Below are positions 26,671-37,633 of a stretch of DNA of 64,000 bases, one piece after another. Below the pieces are notes generated by a model. It was given only the letters and a program-made list of their open reading frames with translations. It ran no database searches and had not been told where the DNA came from. A program made the position numbers and the translations under genes. Numbering within the stretch: the stretch's first letter is position 1; every line of letters starts with the position of its first letter. The stretch comes from Methylobacterium sp. FF17 (lineage in GTDB: Bacteria; Pseudomonadota; Alphaproteobacteria; Rhizobiales; Beijerinckiaceae). The DNA is taken from contig NZ_CP107532.1 in the NCBI RefSeq assembly GCF_025813715.1, forward strand, positions 3,550,001 to 3,614,000, given 5' to 3'.

Positions 26671-29600
26671 GTGTCCATCAAAGCCGCCCTGCACCACGTC
26701 ACGCACTACACCTACGACCGGCCGATCGCGCTCGGTCCCCAGGTCATCCGGCTGCGTCCGGCCCCTCATGCGCGCACGGCCATTCCGGCCTATTCGCTGA
26801 AGGTCCTGCCCGCGAACCACTTCATCAACTGGCAGCAGGATCCGAACGGCAACTGGCTCGCCCGGCTCATCTTTCCCGATAAGACAAACGAGTTGAAGAT
26901 CGAGGTCGACCTGACCGCCGACATGTCGGTGATCAACCCGTTCGACTTCTTCGTCGAGGAATACGCGCAGGCGCGGGGCTTCACCTACGCGGACGACCTC
27001 ACCGCCGAGCTGAAGCCCTACCTCGTCCTCGACGAGGCGATGGCACCGGAAGTCGACGCATTCCTGGAGCGGCTGCCGGCCGAACAGAACACCGTGCTGT
27101 TCCTGGTGGCCCTCAACGCCCAGGTGGCGCAGGAGATCACCTACGGCGTCCGCATGGAGCCCGGTGTCCAGACAGCCGCCGAGACCCTGACGCTGAAGAG
27201 CGGCTCCTGCCGCGACTCGGCCTGGCTGATGGTGCAGATCCTGCGCCGCCTCGGGCTCGCCGCCCGCTTCGTCTCGGGCTACCTGATACAGCTCGTCCCC
27301 GACACCACCGCCGTGGACGGCCCGGCCGGAACCACCACCGACTTCACCGACCTGCACGCCTGGGCCGAGGTCTACCTGCCGGGGGCCGGCTGGATCGGTC
27401 TCGACGCCACCTCCGGCCTGCTCTGCGGCGAAGGGCACATCCCGCTCGCCGCCACGCCGCACTATGCCTCCGCAGCTCCGATCTCCGGGCTGGCGGAACC
27501 GGCCAAGGTCGAGTTCGGCTTCGAGATGTCGGTGACGCGCGTGGCCGAGGCGCCGCGCATCACCAAGCCGTTCTCCGAGGACGTCTGGGCCGCGATGGAC
27601 GCGCTCGGCGAACGCGTCGATGCCGATCTGGTCGAGCAGGACGTGCGCCTCACCATGGGGGGTGAGCCGACCTTCGTCTCGGTGGATGACTTCGAATCCG
27701 CCGAATGGAACGCCGCCGCCGTCGGTCCGACGAAGCGGGGTCTGGCCGACAAGCTGATCCGGCGCCTGCGCGACCGCTTCGCGTCGGGCGGCATGCTGCA
27801 TTACGGGCAGGGCAAGTGGTACCCGGGCGAGAGCCTGCCGCGCTGGGCCTTCGCCCTGTACTGGCGTCGGGATGGCGTGCCGGTCTGGCGGGACGCGGAC
27901 CTCATCGCGGCGGAGGACGGTCCGCGCGACGCGACCATCCAGAAGGCCAAGGACCTCATCGATGCCGTCGCCCAGCGCCTCGGCCTCGGCGCCTACGTTC
28001 TGCCGGCCTTCGAGGACCCGATCTACTGGACCGAGAAGCGCGACGACCTGCCCGTCAACGTCACCACCGCCGAGCCGCACTACCCGAACCCGGAGACCAA
28101 TGCCCGCATGGAACGGGTCTTTGCGCGCGGCCTGGGCGAGCCAGCGGGCTACGCCCTGCCGTTGGCGAGCCTTCCCACCGGCAAGGACGGGGACGCGGAC
28201 CGTCTCTGGATCTCCGAGCCCTGGGAGTTCCGGCGCGGCCACGCCTACCTGACGCCGGGCGACTCGCCCGTCGGCTACCGCTTGCCGCTCTCGTCGCTGC
28301 CTTACGTACCGCCGGCGCACTACCCCTATTACCAGCCGCAGGACACGCTCGAGGTCCGCGACGCCCTGCCCGAAGGCCATCCCGGGACGAAGACCGTCAA
28401 CGGATCGGGGGTGATGGGCGTCGCCGTGCGCACCGCCTTCGCCGTCGAGCCGCGCGACGGCGTGATCCACGTCTTCATGCCGCCGCTGCAGCGGGTGGAT
28501 GAATACCTCGAGCTGCTCGGCCACTTGGAGGACGCCGCCTCCGCGTTGAAGCAGACCCTCCATATCGAGGGCTACGAGCCGCCCTTCGATCCGCGCCTGA
28601 ACGTCATCAAGGTCACGCCCGATCCCGGCGTGATCGAGGTCAACGTGCATCCCGCCTCGACCTGGCGTGAGGCCGTCCGGATCACCACCGATCTCTATGA
28701 GGATGCCCGCCAGATCCGCCTCGGCGCGCAGAAATTCATGACCGACGGGCGTCACACCGGCACCGGCGGCGGCAACCACGTGGTGCTCGGCGGCGCGACG
28801 CCGAATGACTCGCCCTTCCTGCGCCGACCGGACCTGCTGAAGAGCCTCGTACTGTACTGGCAGCGCCACCCGGCGATGTCCTACCTGTTCTCGGGCCTCT
28901 ATATCGGCCCGACGAGCCAGGCTCCGCGCATGGACGAAGCGCGCCACGACGGGCTCTACGAGCTCGAAATCGCCATGGCGCAGGTGCCCCAGCCCGACGA
29001 GCCCAACATCCCGCGCTGGCTGGTGGACCGTATCTTCCGCAACATCCTCGTGGACGTGACGGGCAACACCCACCGCTCCGAGATCTGCATCGACAAGCTC
29101 TACTCGCCGGACGGGCCGACCGGCCGCCTCGGGCTGCTCGAGTTCCGCTCCTTCGAGATGCCGCCGGACCCGCGCATGAGCCTGGCCCAGCAACTCCTGC
29201 TGCGCGCCATCGTGGCGTGGCTCTGGCGCGAACCTCAGTCCGGAGGCTGTGTCCGCTGGGGCACGGGCCTGCACGATCGCTTCATGCTGCCCCACTTCCT
29301 GTGGGCCGATTTCCTGACCGTGCTGGAAGATCTCTCGGCAGCCGGCTACGCGTTCGATCCGGCGGCCTTCGTGGCGCAGCGCGAGTTCCGCTTCCCGGTC
29401 TTCGGGACGGTGGAGCATGGCGGCGTCAAGCTGGAGCTGCGCCAAGCCCTCGAGCCCTGGCACGTGCTGGGCGAGGAGGGCGCGATCGGGGGCACCGTGC
29501 GCTACGTGGATTCGTCGGTGGAGCGGCTGCAGGTGAAGGTGGAGGGTTACGTGCCCGGCCGCCACATCATCACCTGCAACGGTCGCCGCCTGCCCATGAC

Positions 29601-29955
29601 GGGTACGGGAACCGTCGGCGAGGCGGTGGCGGGCCTGCGCTTCAAGGCGTGGCAGCCGGCCTCCTCGATGCACCCGACCATTCCCGCGCAGTCGCCCCTC
29701 ACCATCGACATCCTCGATGCGTGGAGCGGTCGCTCGCTGGGCGGCTGCCGCTACCATGTCAGCCATCCGGGCGGCCGAAACTACGAGACCTTCCCGGTCA
29801 ACACCTACGAGGCGGAGGGGCGGCGCCTCGCGCGCTTCCAGGCCCACGGCCATACCCCGGGACCGGTTGCACTGCCGCCGGAGGAGACCAACCCCGAGTT
29901 CCCGATGACCCTCGATCTACGCGTTCCCGCACCAAGAGGCTTCAACGCTCCATGA
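26671..29955 (+). CDS. Transglutaminase-like protease fused to DUF2126 putative amidoligase
   Basis: This 1094-aa fusion uses a GTG start. Residues 1-90 are the beta-rich N-terminal domain of bacterial transglutaminase-like proteins ([23 protein letters not shown]). The papain-like core has Cys180 in [10 protein letters not shown], His229 in DLHAWAEVY and Asp245 in LDATSGL, so the triad is complete. From about residue 300 to the end runs the DUF2126 domain ([13 protein letters not shown], the [13 protein letters not shown] segment, [12 protein letters not shown]). Pfam describes it as a putative amidoligase. The enzyme may both form and cut amide/peptide bonds on an unknown substrate. Its stop overlaps the next start by 4 bases (ATGA), indicating tight translational coupling within a three-gene cluster. 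Confidence 0.9.
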   Translation: MSIKAALHHVTHYTYDRPIALGPQVIRLRPAPHARTAIPAYSLKVLPANHFINWQQDPNGNWLARLIFPDKTNELKIEVDLTADMSVINPFDFFVEEYAQARGFTYADDLTAELKPYLVLDEAMAPEVDAFLERLPAEQNTVLFLVALNAQVAQEITYGVRMEPGVQTAAETLTLKSGSCRDSAWLMVQILRRLGLAARFVSGYLIQLVPDTTAVDGPAGTTTDFTDLHAWAEVYLPGAGWIGLDATSGLLCGEGHIPLAATPHYASAAPISGLAEPAKVEFGFEMSVTRVAEAPRITKPFSEDVWAAMDALGERVDADLVEQDVRLTMGGEPTFVSVDDFESAEWNAAAVGPTKRGLADKLIRRLRDRFASGGMLHYGQGKWYPGESLPRWAFALYWRRDGVPVWRDADLIAAEDGPRDATIQKAKDLIDAVAQRLGLGAYVLPAFEDPIYWTEKRDDLPVNVTTAEPHYPNPETNARMERVFARGLGEPAGYALPLASLPTGKDGDADRLWISEPWEFRRGHAYLTPGDSPVGYRLPLSSLPYVPPAHYPYYQPQDTLEVRDALPEGHPGTKTVNGSGVMGVAVRTAFAVEPRDGVIHVFMPPLQRVDEYLELLGHLEDAASALKQTLHIEGYEPPFDPRLNVIKVTPDPGVIEVNVHPASTWREAVRITTDLYEDARQIRLGAQKFMTDGRHTGTGGGNHVVLGGATPNDSPFLRRPDLLKSLVLYWQRHPAMSYLFSGLYIGPTSQAPRMDEARHDGLYELEIAMAQVPQPDEPNIPRWLVDRIFRNILVDVTGNTHRSEICIDKLYSPDGPTGRLGLLEFRSFEMPPDPRMSLAQQLLLRAIVAWLWREPQSGGCVRWGTGLHDRFMLPHFLWADFLTVLEDLSAAGYAFDPAAFVAQREFRFPVFGTVEHGGVKLELRQALEPWHVLGEEGAIGGTVRYVDSSVERLQVKVEGYVPGRHIITCNGRRLPMTGTGTVGEAVAGLRFKAWQPASSMHPTIPAQSPLTIDILDAWSGRSLGGCRYHVSHPGGRNYETFPVNTYEAEGRRLARFQAHGHTPGPVALPPEETNPEFPMTLDLRVPAPRGFNAP

Positions 29956-32471
29956 GCGAAGCGGCCGCAGCGGAGGGTCAGGGACGGGCCGAGCGCCTCG
30001 CGCGCTGGACCTCCGCATACCGGCCGCAGCCGGGGGTACCGGACGAGTTCATGGGGGTGGATGGCCGGGCGAAAGGTGCCTGGCCGCGCTTCCTCGACCG
30101 CCTCGGGGACCTCGACGAAGGCGAGATCGGGGCCCGCTTCGTCTCCGCGGTGCGCCGCATCCGCGACACCGGCATCTCGTACCGGATCTACGGCGACAAG
30201 CGCGAGCATGCCTGGCCTCTTGGGTCGCTGCCCCTCGTCATCGAGCAGGCGGATTGGGAAAGCCTGAGCGCCGGCATCGTCGAACGCGCCGAACTCATGG
30301 AGTCGATCCTCGCCGACGTCTACGGCGCGGGACACCTCGTGGCGGAGGGCCTGTTGCCGGCAGCGGTGGTGGCCGGCAGCCCGGAATTCATGCGGCCGCT
30401 CGCCGGGGTCACCCCACCCGGCGGCCGCTTCCTCAAGCTCTACGCGGCCGACGTCACGCGCGGCCCCGACGGGCGCTGGCGCATCCTGGCGGACCGGACC
30501 CAATCCCCTTCCGGGCCGGGCTATGCCCTGGAGAACCGCCTTGTCCTCACCCGTGCCTTCCCGGACCTCCATGCCGACCTGCGGGTCGAGCGGCTCGCCG
30601 CGTTCTTCCAGGCTTTTCGCGATGGCTTGGCGGTCGGCGCGCAGCGGAGCGACCCGCGCATCTGCCTGCTGACCTCGGGGGTGTTCAGCTCGACGTATGT
30701 CGAGCAGGCGGCCCTCGCGCGGTATCTCGGCCTGCTACTGGTCGAGGGCGACGATCTCGTGATGCAGGACGGAGCCCTGCATGTCCGCACCGTATCGGGA
30801 CTGAAGCGGGCCGACGTGCTCTGGCGGCGCATCGATTCGGATTACATCGACCCCCTCGAACTCAACCCGGCCTCGCGTCTCGGCGTGCCGGGCCTCGTGG
30901 AGGCCCTGCGCAACGGTAGCCTCGTGGTGGGCAACATGCCGGGTTCAGGGCTGCTGGAATCCGGTGCGCTCGCCGCCTACCTGCCCGCCATCGCCCGCCG
31001 CTTCCTCGGCAGAGACCTCCGTCTCGCCGGTCCGAAGACCTGGTGGTGCGGCGATCCGGATGCCCTCGCCGAGGTCCGCGACAACTTGGAGGCCTTGAGC
31101 CTGCGCCCGGTCGCGACCCCGCCCAAGGGCGCGGTGCGCGACGCGATCCTGGCCCCGCACGCCCTCGACGCCGAACGCGACCAGTTGCTGGCGGCGCTGC
31201 GTGACCGACCCTTCGACTACGTGGCGCAGGAAGCGATGCCGCTCGCCACCATGCCGGGTTGGGACCGGACGGGAGGCGCCCTCAAGCTGGTGCCGCGCCC
31301 CTTCGTGCTGCGGGTCTTCGCGGCGGTGACGCCGGATGGCTGGCGGGTGATGCCGGGTGGGTTCTGCCGTATCTCGGAACGGCCCGACGTGGAGCCCATG
31401 GAAATGCGGGCCGGCATCAAGTCGGCCGATGTCTGGGTCCTGTCGCGCGATCCCGTCGACGCGGTCACGCTGATCCAGGCGGGTCCGGCCCGGGTGCGTC
31501 GCATCGCCGGGCACCTGCCGTCGCGTGCCGCCGACAACCTGTTCTGGTTCGGGCGCTACGTCGAACGGGCCGAAGCCGTGATCCGCCTCGTCATCGCGCA
31601 TCTCGGTAGCGTCGGCTCGGCCGTGATCGCCGACATGGCAGGCGACGCCAAGGCGCCGACGGCGCTCCGCATCCGCGCCCTTCTCGACGAGTGGGGTGCC
31701 ATCGCGGCGCCCGACCTGCCCACCGCCGCACTCGCCCAGCAGGCGCTGAGCAGCCCCGATGCCTATGGCTCGGCCCTGCGCCACAGCCTCTCGGCCCGGG
31801 CCAATGCCGCGACCCTGCGCGAGCGCCTCTCCGGCGAGGCGTGGCGGGCGCTCGCCGACCTCAAGGACGTCCTGGAGATCGATCCGGCCCAGGGGCAGCC
31901 GGAGGCCCAGCTCCTCGGACTCGCCGAGCGGGCGCTCAGCCACATCGCGGCCCTCTCGGGCCTCGCCCAGGAGAACATGAACCGCACCGCGGGCTGGCAC
32001 TTCGTCGATCTCGGCCGGCGCATCGAGCGGGCGATCAACACCTTGAGCTTCGCCACGCGCTTTGCCGGCGATGCCGCGAGCGCCGAAGACCTCGGCGTCA
32101 TGCTGTCCCTCTGCGACGCCCACGTTTCGTTCGGCGCCCGCTACCTGCAGGGCGTGGCGCTGGAGCCGGTGCGCGACATGGTGCTCCTCGATCCGTTCAA
32201 CCCGCGCTCGGTGGCCTTCCAGGTTGAGGCGATCGCGCGGCACCTTCGCGATCTGCCGGTGCTGCGCGCGGACGGCCTGCCCGAACCGCACCAGCGCCTT
32301 GCAGCCAGGCTCGCTTCCGAATTCACCACCGGCGAGGCCGCAGAGTTCGATGGCGCCGCCCTGACCCGGCTGGAGAACGAGGTGGAGCGCCTGGCCGATG
32401 CCATCGCGACCCGCTACTTCCCGAATGGGCCGCACGCCCTGCGCCCGGAAAAACTCATGGGGCTCGCGTGA
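29952..32471 (+). CDS. Circularly permuted ATP-grasp fused to Alpha-E domain protein
   Basis: This 839-aa protein has a circularly permuted ATP-grasp domain at residues ~70-500 ([65 protein letters not shown]). An Alpha-E domain runs from about 520 to the end ([48 protein letters not shown]). The two are usually separate neighbouring genes; here they are fused. ATP-grasp enzymes ligate carboxylates to amines, so a peptide-like product or a protein modification is likely. The helical Alpha-E domain has no known catalytic role. It starts at ATG 29952 inside the end of the previous gene and ends within the next start (GTGA). Confidence 0.9.
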   Translation: MSEAAAAEGQGRAERLARWTSAYRPQPGVPDEFMGVDGRAKGAWPRFLDRLGDLDEGEIGARFVSAVRRIRDTGISYRIYGDKREHAWPLGSLPLVIEQADWESLSAGIVERAELMESILADVYGAGHLVAEGLLPAAVVAGSPEFMRPLAGVTPPGGRFLKLYAADVTRGPDGRWRILADRTQSPSGPGYALENRLVLTRAFPDLHADLRVERLAAFFQAFRDGLAVGAQRSDPRICLLTSGVFSSTYVEQAALARYLGLLLVEGDDLVMQDGALHVRTVSGLKRADVLWRRIDSDYIDPLELNPASRLGVPGLVEALRNGSLVVGNMPGSGLLESGALAAYLPAIARRFLGRDLRLAGPKTWWCGDPDALAEVRDNLEALSLRPVATPPKGAVRDAILAPHALDAERDQLLAALRDRPFDYVAQEAMPLATMPGWDRTGGALKLVPRPFVLRVFAAVTPDGWRVMPGGFCRISERPDVEPMEMRAGIKSADVWVLSRDPVDAVTLIQAGPARVRRIAGHLPSRAADNLFWFGRYVERAEAVIRLVIAHLGSVGSAVIADMAGDAKAPTALRIRALLDEWGAIAAPDLPTAALAQQALSSPDAYGSALRHSLSARANAATLRERLSGEAWRALADLKDVLEIDPAQGQPEAQLLGLAERALSHIAALSGLAQENMNRTAGWHFVDLGRRIERAINTLSFATRFAGDAASAEDLGVMLSLCDAHVSFGARYLQGVALEPVRDMVLLDPFNPRSVAFQVEAIARHLRDLPVLRADGLPEPHQRLAARLASEFTTGEAAEFDGAALTRLENEVERLADAIATRYFPNGPHALRPEKLMGLA

Positions 32472-33385
32472 TCTACACGCTGCGCCACCTCACCACCTAT
32501 CGCTACACGCGGCCCGTGCGCTTCGCACGCTGCACCTTGCGCCTGCGCCCGCGCGACGGCGAGGGCCAGACGGTGCTGGACAGCCGGCTGACGATCAGTC
32601 CGGATCCCGCCACACGCGTGGTACGGCGCGACTATTTCGGCCTCGACGTGGTGGCGGCGACCATCGATGCCCCCCATACCGAGTTGCGCGTCGAGGCCCT
32701 GTCGCGGGTACGGGTGGAGCGTGATCCGCTGCCCGCGCCGGAATCCGGCCGCCCCTGGGAGCAGGTCCGGGACGACTCCGTCACGGGCGCGAGCCTTCGC
32801 CCGGAAAGGCCGGTGCATTTCCAGTTCCCGAGCATGCGCGTGCCCCTGGTTCCGGCGGTGACGGACTATGCGCGGCCGAGCTTCCCGCCCGGACGCAGCG
32901 CCTATGGGGGTGCCTGCGACCTGATGCGCCGCATCCGGGCGGATTTCCGGTTCGATTCGAAGGCCACCACCGTCCACACCCCCCTGGCGGAGGCCTTCGC
33001 CCTGCGCGCCGGGGTCTGCCAGGACTTCACGCACATCATGATCGCGGCCTTGCGCGGGATCGGCCTGCCGGCCGCCTATATCAGCGGCTACCTGCGTACG
33101 ATCCCGCCGGCGGGCCGCCCCCGCCTGCGGGGCGCGGATGCGAGCCATGCCTGGGTCTCGGTCTGGTGCGGCGACAGCTGGATCGGCCTCGATCCCACCA
33201 ACGGGATCGGCATGTGCGACGACCACATCGTGGTGGCGCGCGGCCGCGACTACACCGACGTTTCCCCCATCGACGGCATGGTGTCCTCTTCGGGACCGCA
33301 GAAGCTGAAGGTCGAGGTCGACGTGGTGCCGGACGGTGAGCCGATGCCCGAGCATCCGGCGATTCCCGAGGCCGCTCCCGCCTGA
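32468..33385 (+). CDS. Transglutaminase-like cysteine protease
   Basis: This 305-aa protein has the same two-part layout as the N-terminus of the first gene in the cluster. A beta-domain (YTLRHLTTYRYTRPVRFARCTLRLRP) precedes a papain-like core with Cys184 in GVCQDFTHIM, His227 in ASHAWVSVW and Asp242 in LDPTNG. The GTG start overlaps the previous stop. It would act as a peptidase or amide-cleaving enzyme that processes the product of the amidoligase/ATP-grasp partners. A short hairpin (33388-33404) separates it from the convergent aqpZ. Confidence 0.9.
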   Translation: MIYTLRHLTTYRYTRPVRFARCTLRLRPRDGEGQTVLDSRLTISPDPATRVVRRDYFGLDVVAATIDAPHTELRVEALSRVRVERDPLPAPESGRPWEQVRDDSVTGASLRPERPVHFQFPSMRVPLVPAVTDYARPSFPPGRSAYGGACDLMRRIRADFRFDSKATTVHTPLAEAFALRAGVCQDFTHIMIAALRGIGLPAAYISGYLRTIPPAGRPRLRGADASHAWVSVWCGDSWIGLDPTNGIGMCDDHIVVARGRDYTDVSPIDGMVSSSGPQKLKVEVDVVPDGEPMPEHPAIPEAAPA

Positions 33386-33387
33386 AA

Positions 33388-33404
33388 CCGCCTGCCTCAG
33401 GCGG
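33388..33404 (-). terminator. Compact hairpin between convergent genes
   Basis: CCGCCTG (33388-33394) and CAGGCGG (33398-33404) form a perfect 7-bp stem with a 3-base loop. On the minus strand it is followed by TTTC. It overlaps the aqpZ stop codon and lies 3 bp after the transglutaminase stop, so it may end both transcripts. Confidence 0.4.
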
Positions 33405-34137
33405 CGGCCCGCTTCTCGACCACCGTCGTCTCGGCGATATCCGCAGGCTCATAGAGCCAGCGGGCCATCGCCCCCGCCGCCATCGCGCCTACGATCGGCG
33501 CCAGCCAGAACAGCCAGAGCTGCGACAGGGCCTCACCGCCCGCGATCAGGGCCGGCCCCGTGCTGCGAGCCGGGTTGACCGAGGTGTTGGTGACCGGGAT
33601 CGAGATGAGGTGGATCAGCACCAGCGCGAAGCCGATCGGGATGCCGGCGAAGCCGACCGCGGCGCCCTTGGAGGTCGTACCGATAATGATGAACAGGAAG
33701 AAGAATGTCGTCAGGGCTTCCATCACGAGGCAGGCTTCCAGGCTGTAGCGGCCCGGACTGAGTGCGCCGTAGCCGTTCGAGGCGAAGCCGTTCGGGACCC
33801 AACCGGCCTTGCCCGTGGCGATGCTGTAGAGGACGCCCGCCGCGAGGATGGCGCCGATCACCTGCGCGACGATGTAGGGCAGCACGTGCCGGGTCGCGCA
33901 ACGCCGGGCCGACCACAGGCCCAGGGTGACGGCGGGGTTGAAGTGACCGCCGGAGATGTGGCCGACGGCGTAGGCCATGGTGAGCACGGTAAGCCCGAAC
34001 GCGAACGCGACGCCCAGGAACCCGATTCCGAGTTCGGGAAACGCGGCAGAGAGGACGGCGGCCCCGCAACCGCCGAAGGTCAGCCAGAAAGTGCCGAAAA
34101 ACTCCGCCGTCGCGCGCCGTACCGTATCGTGATCCAT
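33397..34137 (-). CDS. aqpZ: Aquaporin Z
   Basis: This 246-aa water channel has six membrane helices and two NPA half-helices ([12 protein letters not shown] near residue 65 and [12 protein letters not shown] near 185). [11 protein letters not shown] and the narrow-filter Arg after the second NPA are typical of the water-specific AqpZ group rather than glycerol facilitators. I start at ATG 34137 ([15 protein letters not shown]), which has GGGAGGG about 8 bases upstream; an upstream extension to 34209 is not family-like. The 304-bp region up to mntR (34138-34441) shows no further gene. Confidence 0.94.
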   Translation of the reverse strand: MDHDTVRRATAEFFGTFWLTFGGCGAAVLSAAFPELGIGFLGVAFAFGLTVLTMAYAVGHISGGHFNPAVTLGLWSARRCATRHVLPYIVAQVIGAILAAGVLYSIATGKAGWVPNGFASNGYGALSPGRYSLEACLVMEALTTFFFLFIIIGTTSKGAAVGFAGIPIGFALVLIHLISIPVTNTSVNPARSTGPALIAGGEALSQLWLFWLAPIVGAMAAGAMARWLYEPADIAETTVVEKRAAA

Positions 34138-34441
34138 GCTCGACCCTCCCGCTGCCAGGATCCGCGAGACGCTTACGCGGAGGGCGCGAAGATATTCAGC
34201 TTCGCGCATCTCGAGACCGCGTCAGGCGCGCAAGTACACGCCTCGGTTCGCTTGCCCTCGGCAAGAGTTGCATGGTGGGGAAGGTGCCGTAATCATCACG
34301 AATTGCCGGCATCGCGGGGGTTGATTCTGCTGCAGGCACGACCTCCAGTCGACGAAATCACCCAGATCCTCTCCATTGACGCCTATCCGGCTCTCTGTAC
34401 TGGGGAGCCGATCGATCGCTGGAAAACGAGGTCGGCGGCGC

Positions 34442-34915
34442 TCAGACTGTCCGGGCCGTGAACAGGCGGAACGCCTCGAGCGTCTCGGCGCTCACATGAT
34501 GCTCGATGCCCTCGGCATCGCGGCGCGCGATCTCGGGGCTGACCCCAAGGGCGCACAGAAACTGCTCGACGATGCGGTGGCGCTCGCGACTCTGCACGGC
34601 GAGGGCGTGGCCCGCTTCCGTCAGGAACACCCCGCGATAGGGGCGCTGCTGCACCAGCCCATCCTCGGCCAGGCGCTTGAGCATCTTGGCAACCGTGGGT
34701 TGAGCGACACCGAGGCGGGCGGCGATATCCACCTGCCGCGCCTCGCCGCCATCACCGATCAGGTCGGCGATGAGCTCGACGTAATCCTCCACGAGTTCGA
34801 GGCGGCGCGCTTCCCGGGCCTGCCGGAAGCTCTCCACGTGGATATCGGGGTCCACGAGGGCCGTATCGGGCGCGGGGGACGTCGAATCCTGCATCTGGCC
34901 GGCGAACTCCCCCAT
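34442..34915 (-). CDS. mntR: MntR-type manganese-responsive regulator
   Basis: This 157-aa DtxR/MntR-family repressor is of the short proteobacterial form without an SH3-like domain. The winged helix is visible in [13 protein letters not shown], then [44 protein letters not shown]. The dimerisation/metal helices carry the conserved [14 protein letters not shown] and [10 protein letters not shown] with the metal-binding Glu/His residues. It would repress manganese uptake genes when Mn(II) is plentiful. No mntH is nearby. An unusually long, acidic N-terminal stretch of ~30 residues precedes the DNA-binding domain. Confidence 0.9.
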   Translation of the reverse strand: MGEFAGQMQDSTSPAPDTALVDPDIHVESFRQAREARRLELVEDYVELIADLIGDGGEARQVDIAARLGVAQPTVAKMLKRLAEDGLVQQRPYRGVFLTEAGHALAVQSRERHRIVEQFLCALGVSPEIARRDAEGIEHHVSAETLEAFRLFTARTV

Positions 34916-34999
34916 CCGGCGCGCCTGGGGGGCGGCCTGGAGCAGGGTTGTACCGAAGCCGCGCGCCGGATGGGAGCCCCCCGGCGTGGGAAAGCCCCC

Positions 35000-35887
35000 T
35001 CAACCCCGCAGTTGCGCGACGAATGCCCGGGTGAAGCGCGGCAGCTCCGCGAGCGCGCGTACGCAGATCGTGAGGTCGCGCAGGGCCCAGGGATCCTCCA
35101 GGGGCACGATGGCGATGGGCATCGTGCGGGCGGCGCGGGCGGCGGTCGTCTGCGGCACGATGCCGAGCCCGACGCCGCAGGCGACGAGGCGGCAGATCGC
35201 ATCGAAGCTGCGCAACTGCACGCGCAGGCGCATGGGCGGGCGTCCCGTCCGCGCCGCCTTGTCGGCGAGGAAGCGCGTCAGGGCGCTGGTGCGGTCGAGC
35301 CCGACGAGCGGGTGCTCGATGACCTCGGCAAACGCCACCGATGCCCGGGCGGCGAGCGGGTGGTCGGGGGCCGCCACCATCACGAAGCGATCCTGGCGGA
35401 AGGGATAGGTTTCGAGCGCGCCGGTATCGACAGTGCCAGCAACGATGCCGAGGTCGGCCGAGCCCTCCGCCACCAGTCCGACGATCTCGTCCGAGGTGCG
35501 CTCCTCGATATCGACGCTGACCCCGGTCTGCTGGGCGAGGTAGGCGCTCAGGACCTCGGGCAGGAATTCCGTGAGCGCGTTCGTGTTGGAAACGAGGCGG
35601 ATCTGCCCCACCGTCCCGCCTGAGAACGCGGCGAGATCCTCCTGCATCCGGTCGATTCGGTCGAGGAGCCCGCGCGCGTGGGCGAGCAGGCTACGCCCGG
35701 CGGGTGTCGGGACCACGCCCTGCCGGCCGCGTGTGAGGAGCGCCGCGCCCAGGGTCTCCTCCATCGTCCGGATGCGGACGGAGGCGGCGGCCAGGGCGAG
35801 GTTGGCCCGCGCCGCGCCGTGGGTGATCGAGCCCGCCTCGACCACGTGGCGGAACAGGCCGAGATCGACGAGGTCGAAGCGCATCAT
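35000..35887 (-). CDS. LysR-family transcriptional regulator
   Basis: This 295-aa protein has an N-terminal winged helix (VDLGLFRHVVEAGSITHGAARANLALAAASVRIRTMEE) and a periplasmic-binding-like effector domain from about residue 90 to the end (GQIRLVSNTNALTEFLP, GSADLGIVAG). The effector is not predictable. It is divergent from ftsB across 114 bp and 84 bp upstream of mntR on the same strand. LysR regulators often control a divergent neighbour, but here that is the ftsB-pdh region, so a link is doubtful. Confidence 0.9.
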   Translation of the reverse strand: MMRFDLVDLGLFRHVVEAGSITHGAARANLALAAASVRIRTMEETLGAALLTRGRQGVVPTPAGRSLLAHARGLLDRIDRMQEDLAAFSGGTVGQIRLVSNTNALTEFLPEVLSAYLAQQTGVSVDIEERTSDEIVGLVAEGSADLGIVAGTVDTGALETYPFRQDRFVMVAAPDHPLAARASVAFAEVIEHPLVGLDRTSALTRFLADKAARTGRPPMRLRVQLRSFDAICRLVACGVGLGIVPQTTAARAARTMPIAIVPLEDPWALRDLTICVRALAELPRFTRAFVAQLRG

Positions 35888-36001
35888 CGCGGCCGCCGAG
35901 CCCTCTTCATGATCGTCTCCCTCCGTGCACGAGCACGTCCCGAGAGTTGGAACGTCCCGAGCGTCAGGACTTCCTTAACCCTGCGGCCGCATTCTGCCGA
36001 C

Positions 36002-36313
36002 ATGGTGGTCCGTCGTCGCGTCCGTGCTGTCCTGATGCCCCTCGGCCTCTACGCCGTGTCGGGCCTCGTCGTGGGCTTTTTCGTGCATCAGGCCGAGAGC
36101 GGCAACCGTGGCCTGGAGGCCAAGCGCGCCCTCAAGATCCAGGCCCGGGCGCTCAACCAGGATCTCGCCGCGGCGAAAGCCGACCGCGCGGTCTGGGAGC
36201 ATCGGGTGGCGCTCCTGCGCAGCGACCAGATCGACCGCGACCTTCTCGAGGAACGGGCCCGCGTGATGCTGGGCCGGGTCCACGCCAACGACGTGGTCAT
36301 CATCGACCCGTGA
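36002..36313 (+). CDS. ftsB: Septum formation initiator FtsB/DivIC-like
   Basis: This 103-aa bitopic membrane protein has a short cytoplasmic N-terminus (MVVRRRVRAVL), one transmembrane helix (PLGLYAVSGLVVGFFVHQA) and a leucine-rich coiled coil (LEAKRALKIQARALNQDLAAAKADRAVWEHRVALL). A conserved C-terminal DLLEERARVMLGRV motif follows. In division it bridges FtsL and FtsQ at the septum. The position just upstream of pdhA is standard in alphaproteobacteria. Confidence 0.9.
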   Translation: MVVRRRVRAVLMPLGLYAVSGLVVGFFVHQAESGNRGLEAKRALKIQARALNQDLAAAKADRAVWEHRVALLRSDQIDRDLLEERARVMLGRVHANDVVIIDP

Positions 36314-36458
36314 ACGGCGTGGGCCGCGAGGACCCCTCCATCCCAACCTTTTGGCCGCGCCTGACAACTCCTCCGTTCTGTCGGGAGGCCGGCCTCGCTT
36401 TCCCCGGAGGCGTGTCCTAGAACCCCGTGAGAACAGATGTTCCCCTGGGAGTTTGCCG

Positions 36459-37550
36459 ATGGTTGCCGCGAAGGATGCAGGCCGAGCCGCGTCCGACAAA
36501 CGCCTTCCGGAAACAAAACAAGCCGAGACGTCCACCGACGGCCCAGCCGCGACCCACGCGCCGGCTCCGAATGCACCGCAGTTCACGCGGGAGGAAGACC
36601 TCCACGCCTACCACGAGATGCTGCTGATCCGCCGCTTCGAGGAGAAGGCCGGGCAGCTCTACGGCATGGGGCTGATCGGCGGCTTCTGCCACCTGTACAT
36701 CGGCCAGGAGGCCGTCGTGATCGGGATGCAGATGGCCTCGGTCGACGGTGATCAGGTCATCACCGGCTACCGCGACCATGGCCACATGCTCGCCTGCGGC
36801 ATGGACCCCAAGGGCGTGATGGCCGAGCTGACCGGGCGGCGCGGGGGCTACTCGCGCGGCAAGGGCGGCTCGATGCACATGTTCTCCCGTGAGAAGCAGT
36901 TCTTCGGCGGGCACGGCATCGTCGGCGCGCAGGTCTCGCTCGGCACCGGCCTCGGCTTCGCGGATGCCTACCGGAAGAACGGCAAGGTCAGCCTGACCTA
37001 CATGGGCGACGGTGCCGCCAACCAGGGACAGGTCTACGAGAGCTTCAACATGGCGCAGCTCTGGAAGCTGCCCGTGGTCTACGTCATCGAGAACAACCGC
37101 TACGCCATGGGCACTTCGGTGGCCCGCGCGTCGGCACAGACCGACTTCTCCCGCCGTGGTCTCTCGTTCGGCATCCCGGGCGAGCAGGTCGACGGCATGG
37201 ATGTGCGCACCGTGCGCGAGGCGGCCACGCGCGCCATTGAGCACGCGCGCTCCGGCGAAGGCCCTTACATCCTCGAGATGCAGACCTACCGCTATCGCGG
37301 CCACTCGATGTCCGATCCGGCCAAGTACCGGACCAAGGACGAGGTCTCGAAGATGCGCGAGGAGCACGACCCCATCGAGATGGTGCGCAAGCGCCTGATC
37401 GAGATGCACGGGGTGCCGGAGGCCGAGCTCAAGGCCACGGACGCCAAGGTACGCGAGACCGTCAACGAATCCGCCGAGTTCGCCACGCACGATCCCGAGC
37501 CGGATCCGGCCGAACTGTGGACCGACATCCTGCTGGAAGCCCGCGCCTGA
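36459..37550 (+). CDS. pdhA: Pyruvate dehydrogenase E1 component, alpha subunit
   Basis: This 363-aa subunit decarboxylates pyruvate with thiamine diphosphate. The TPP motif starts at GDGAANQ (183-189) and closes at the IENN pair ~27 residues later. The phosphorylation-loop equivalent YRYRGHSMSDPAKYRT is present. ATG 36459 has a GGGAG site 9 bases upstream. The first ~45 residues are Ala/Pro-rich and variable, as in relatives. It pairs with PdhB 83 bp downstream to form the alpha2beta2 E1. Confidence 0.97.
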   Translation: MVAAKDAGRAASDKRLPETKQAETSTDGPAATHAPAPNAPQFTREEDLHAYHEMLLIRRFEEKAGQLYGMGLIGGFCHLYIGQEAVVIGMQMASVDGDQVITGYRDHGHMLACGMDPKGVMAELTGRRGGYSRGKGGSMHMFSREKQFFGGHGIVGAQVSLGTGLGFADAYRKNGKVSLTYMGDGAANQGQVYESFNMAQLWKLPVVYVIENNRYAMGTSVARASAQTDFSRRGLSFGIPGEQVDGMDVRTVREAATRAIEHARSGEGPYILEMQTYRYRGHSMSDPAKYRTKDEVSKMREEHDPIEMVRKRLIEMHGVPEAELKATDAKVRETVNESAEFATHDPEPDPAELWTDILLEARA

Positions 37551-37633
37551 GACGCCGGCCGCCGCTCACGCGTGCGGCCGCGCTCCCGCCTTCGTAAGGG
37601 CTGACCGCCTCATCCTCGATCGACGAGTGTTCC

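Noticed and set aside
26223..26882. Open frames on both strands across the 474-bp divergent region
   Set aside because: No ribosome binding sites and no domains; the GLEVV repeat on the minus strand is only the 15-bp DNA duplication translated.
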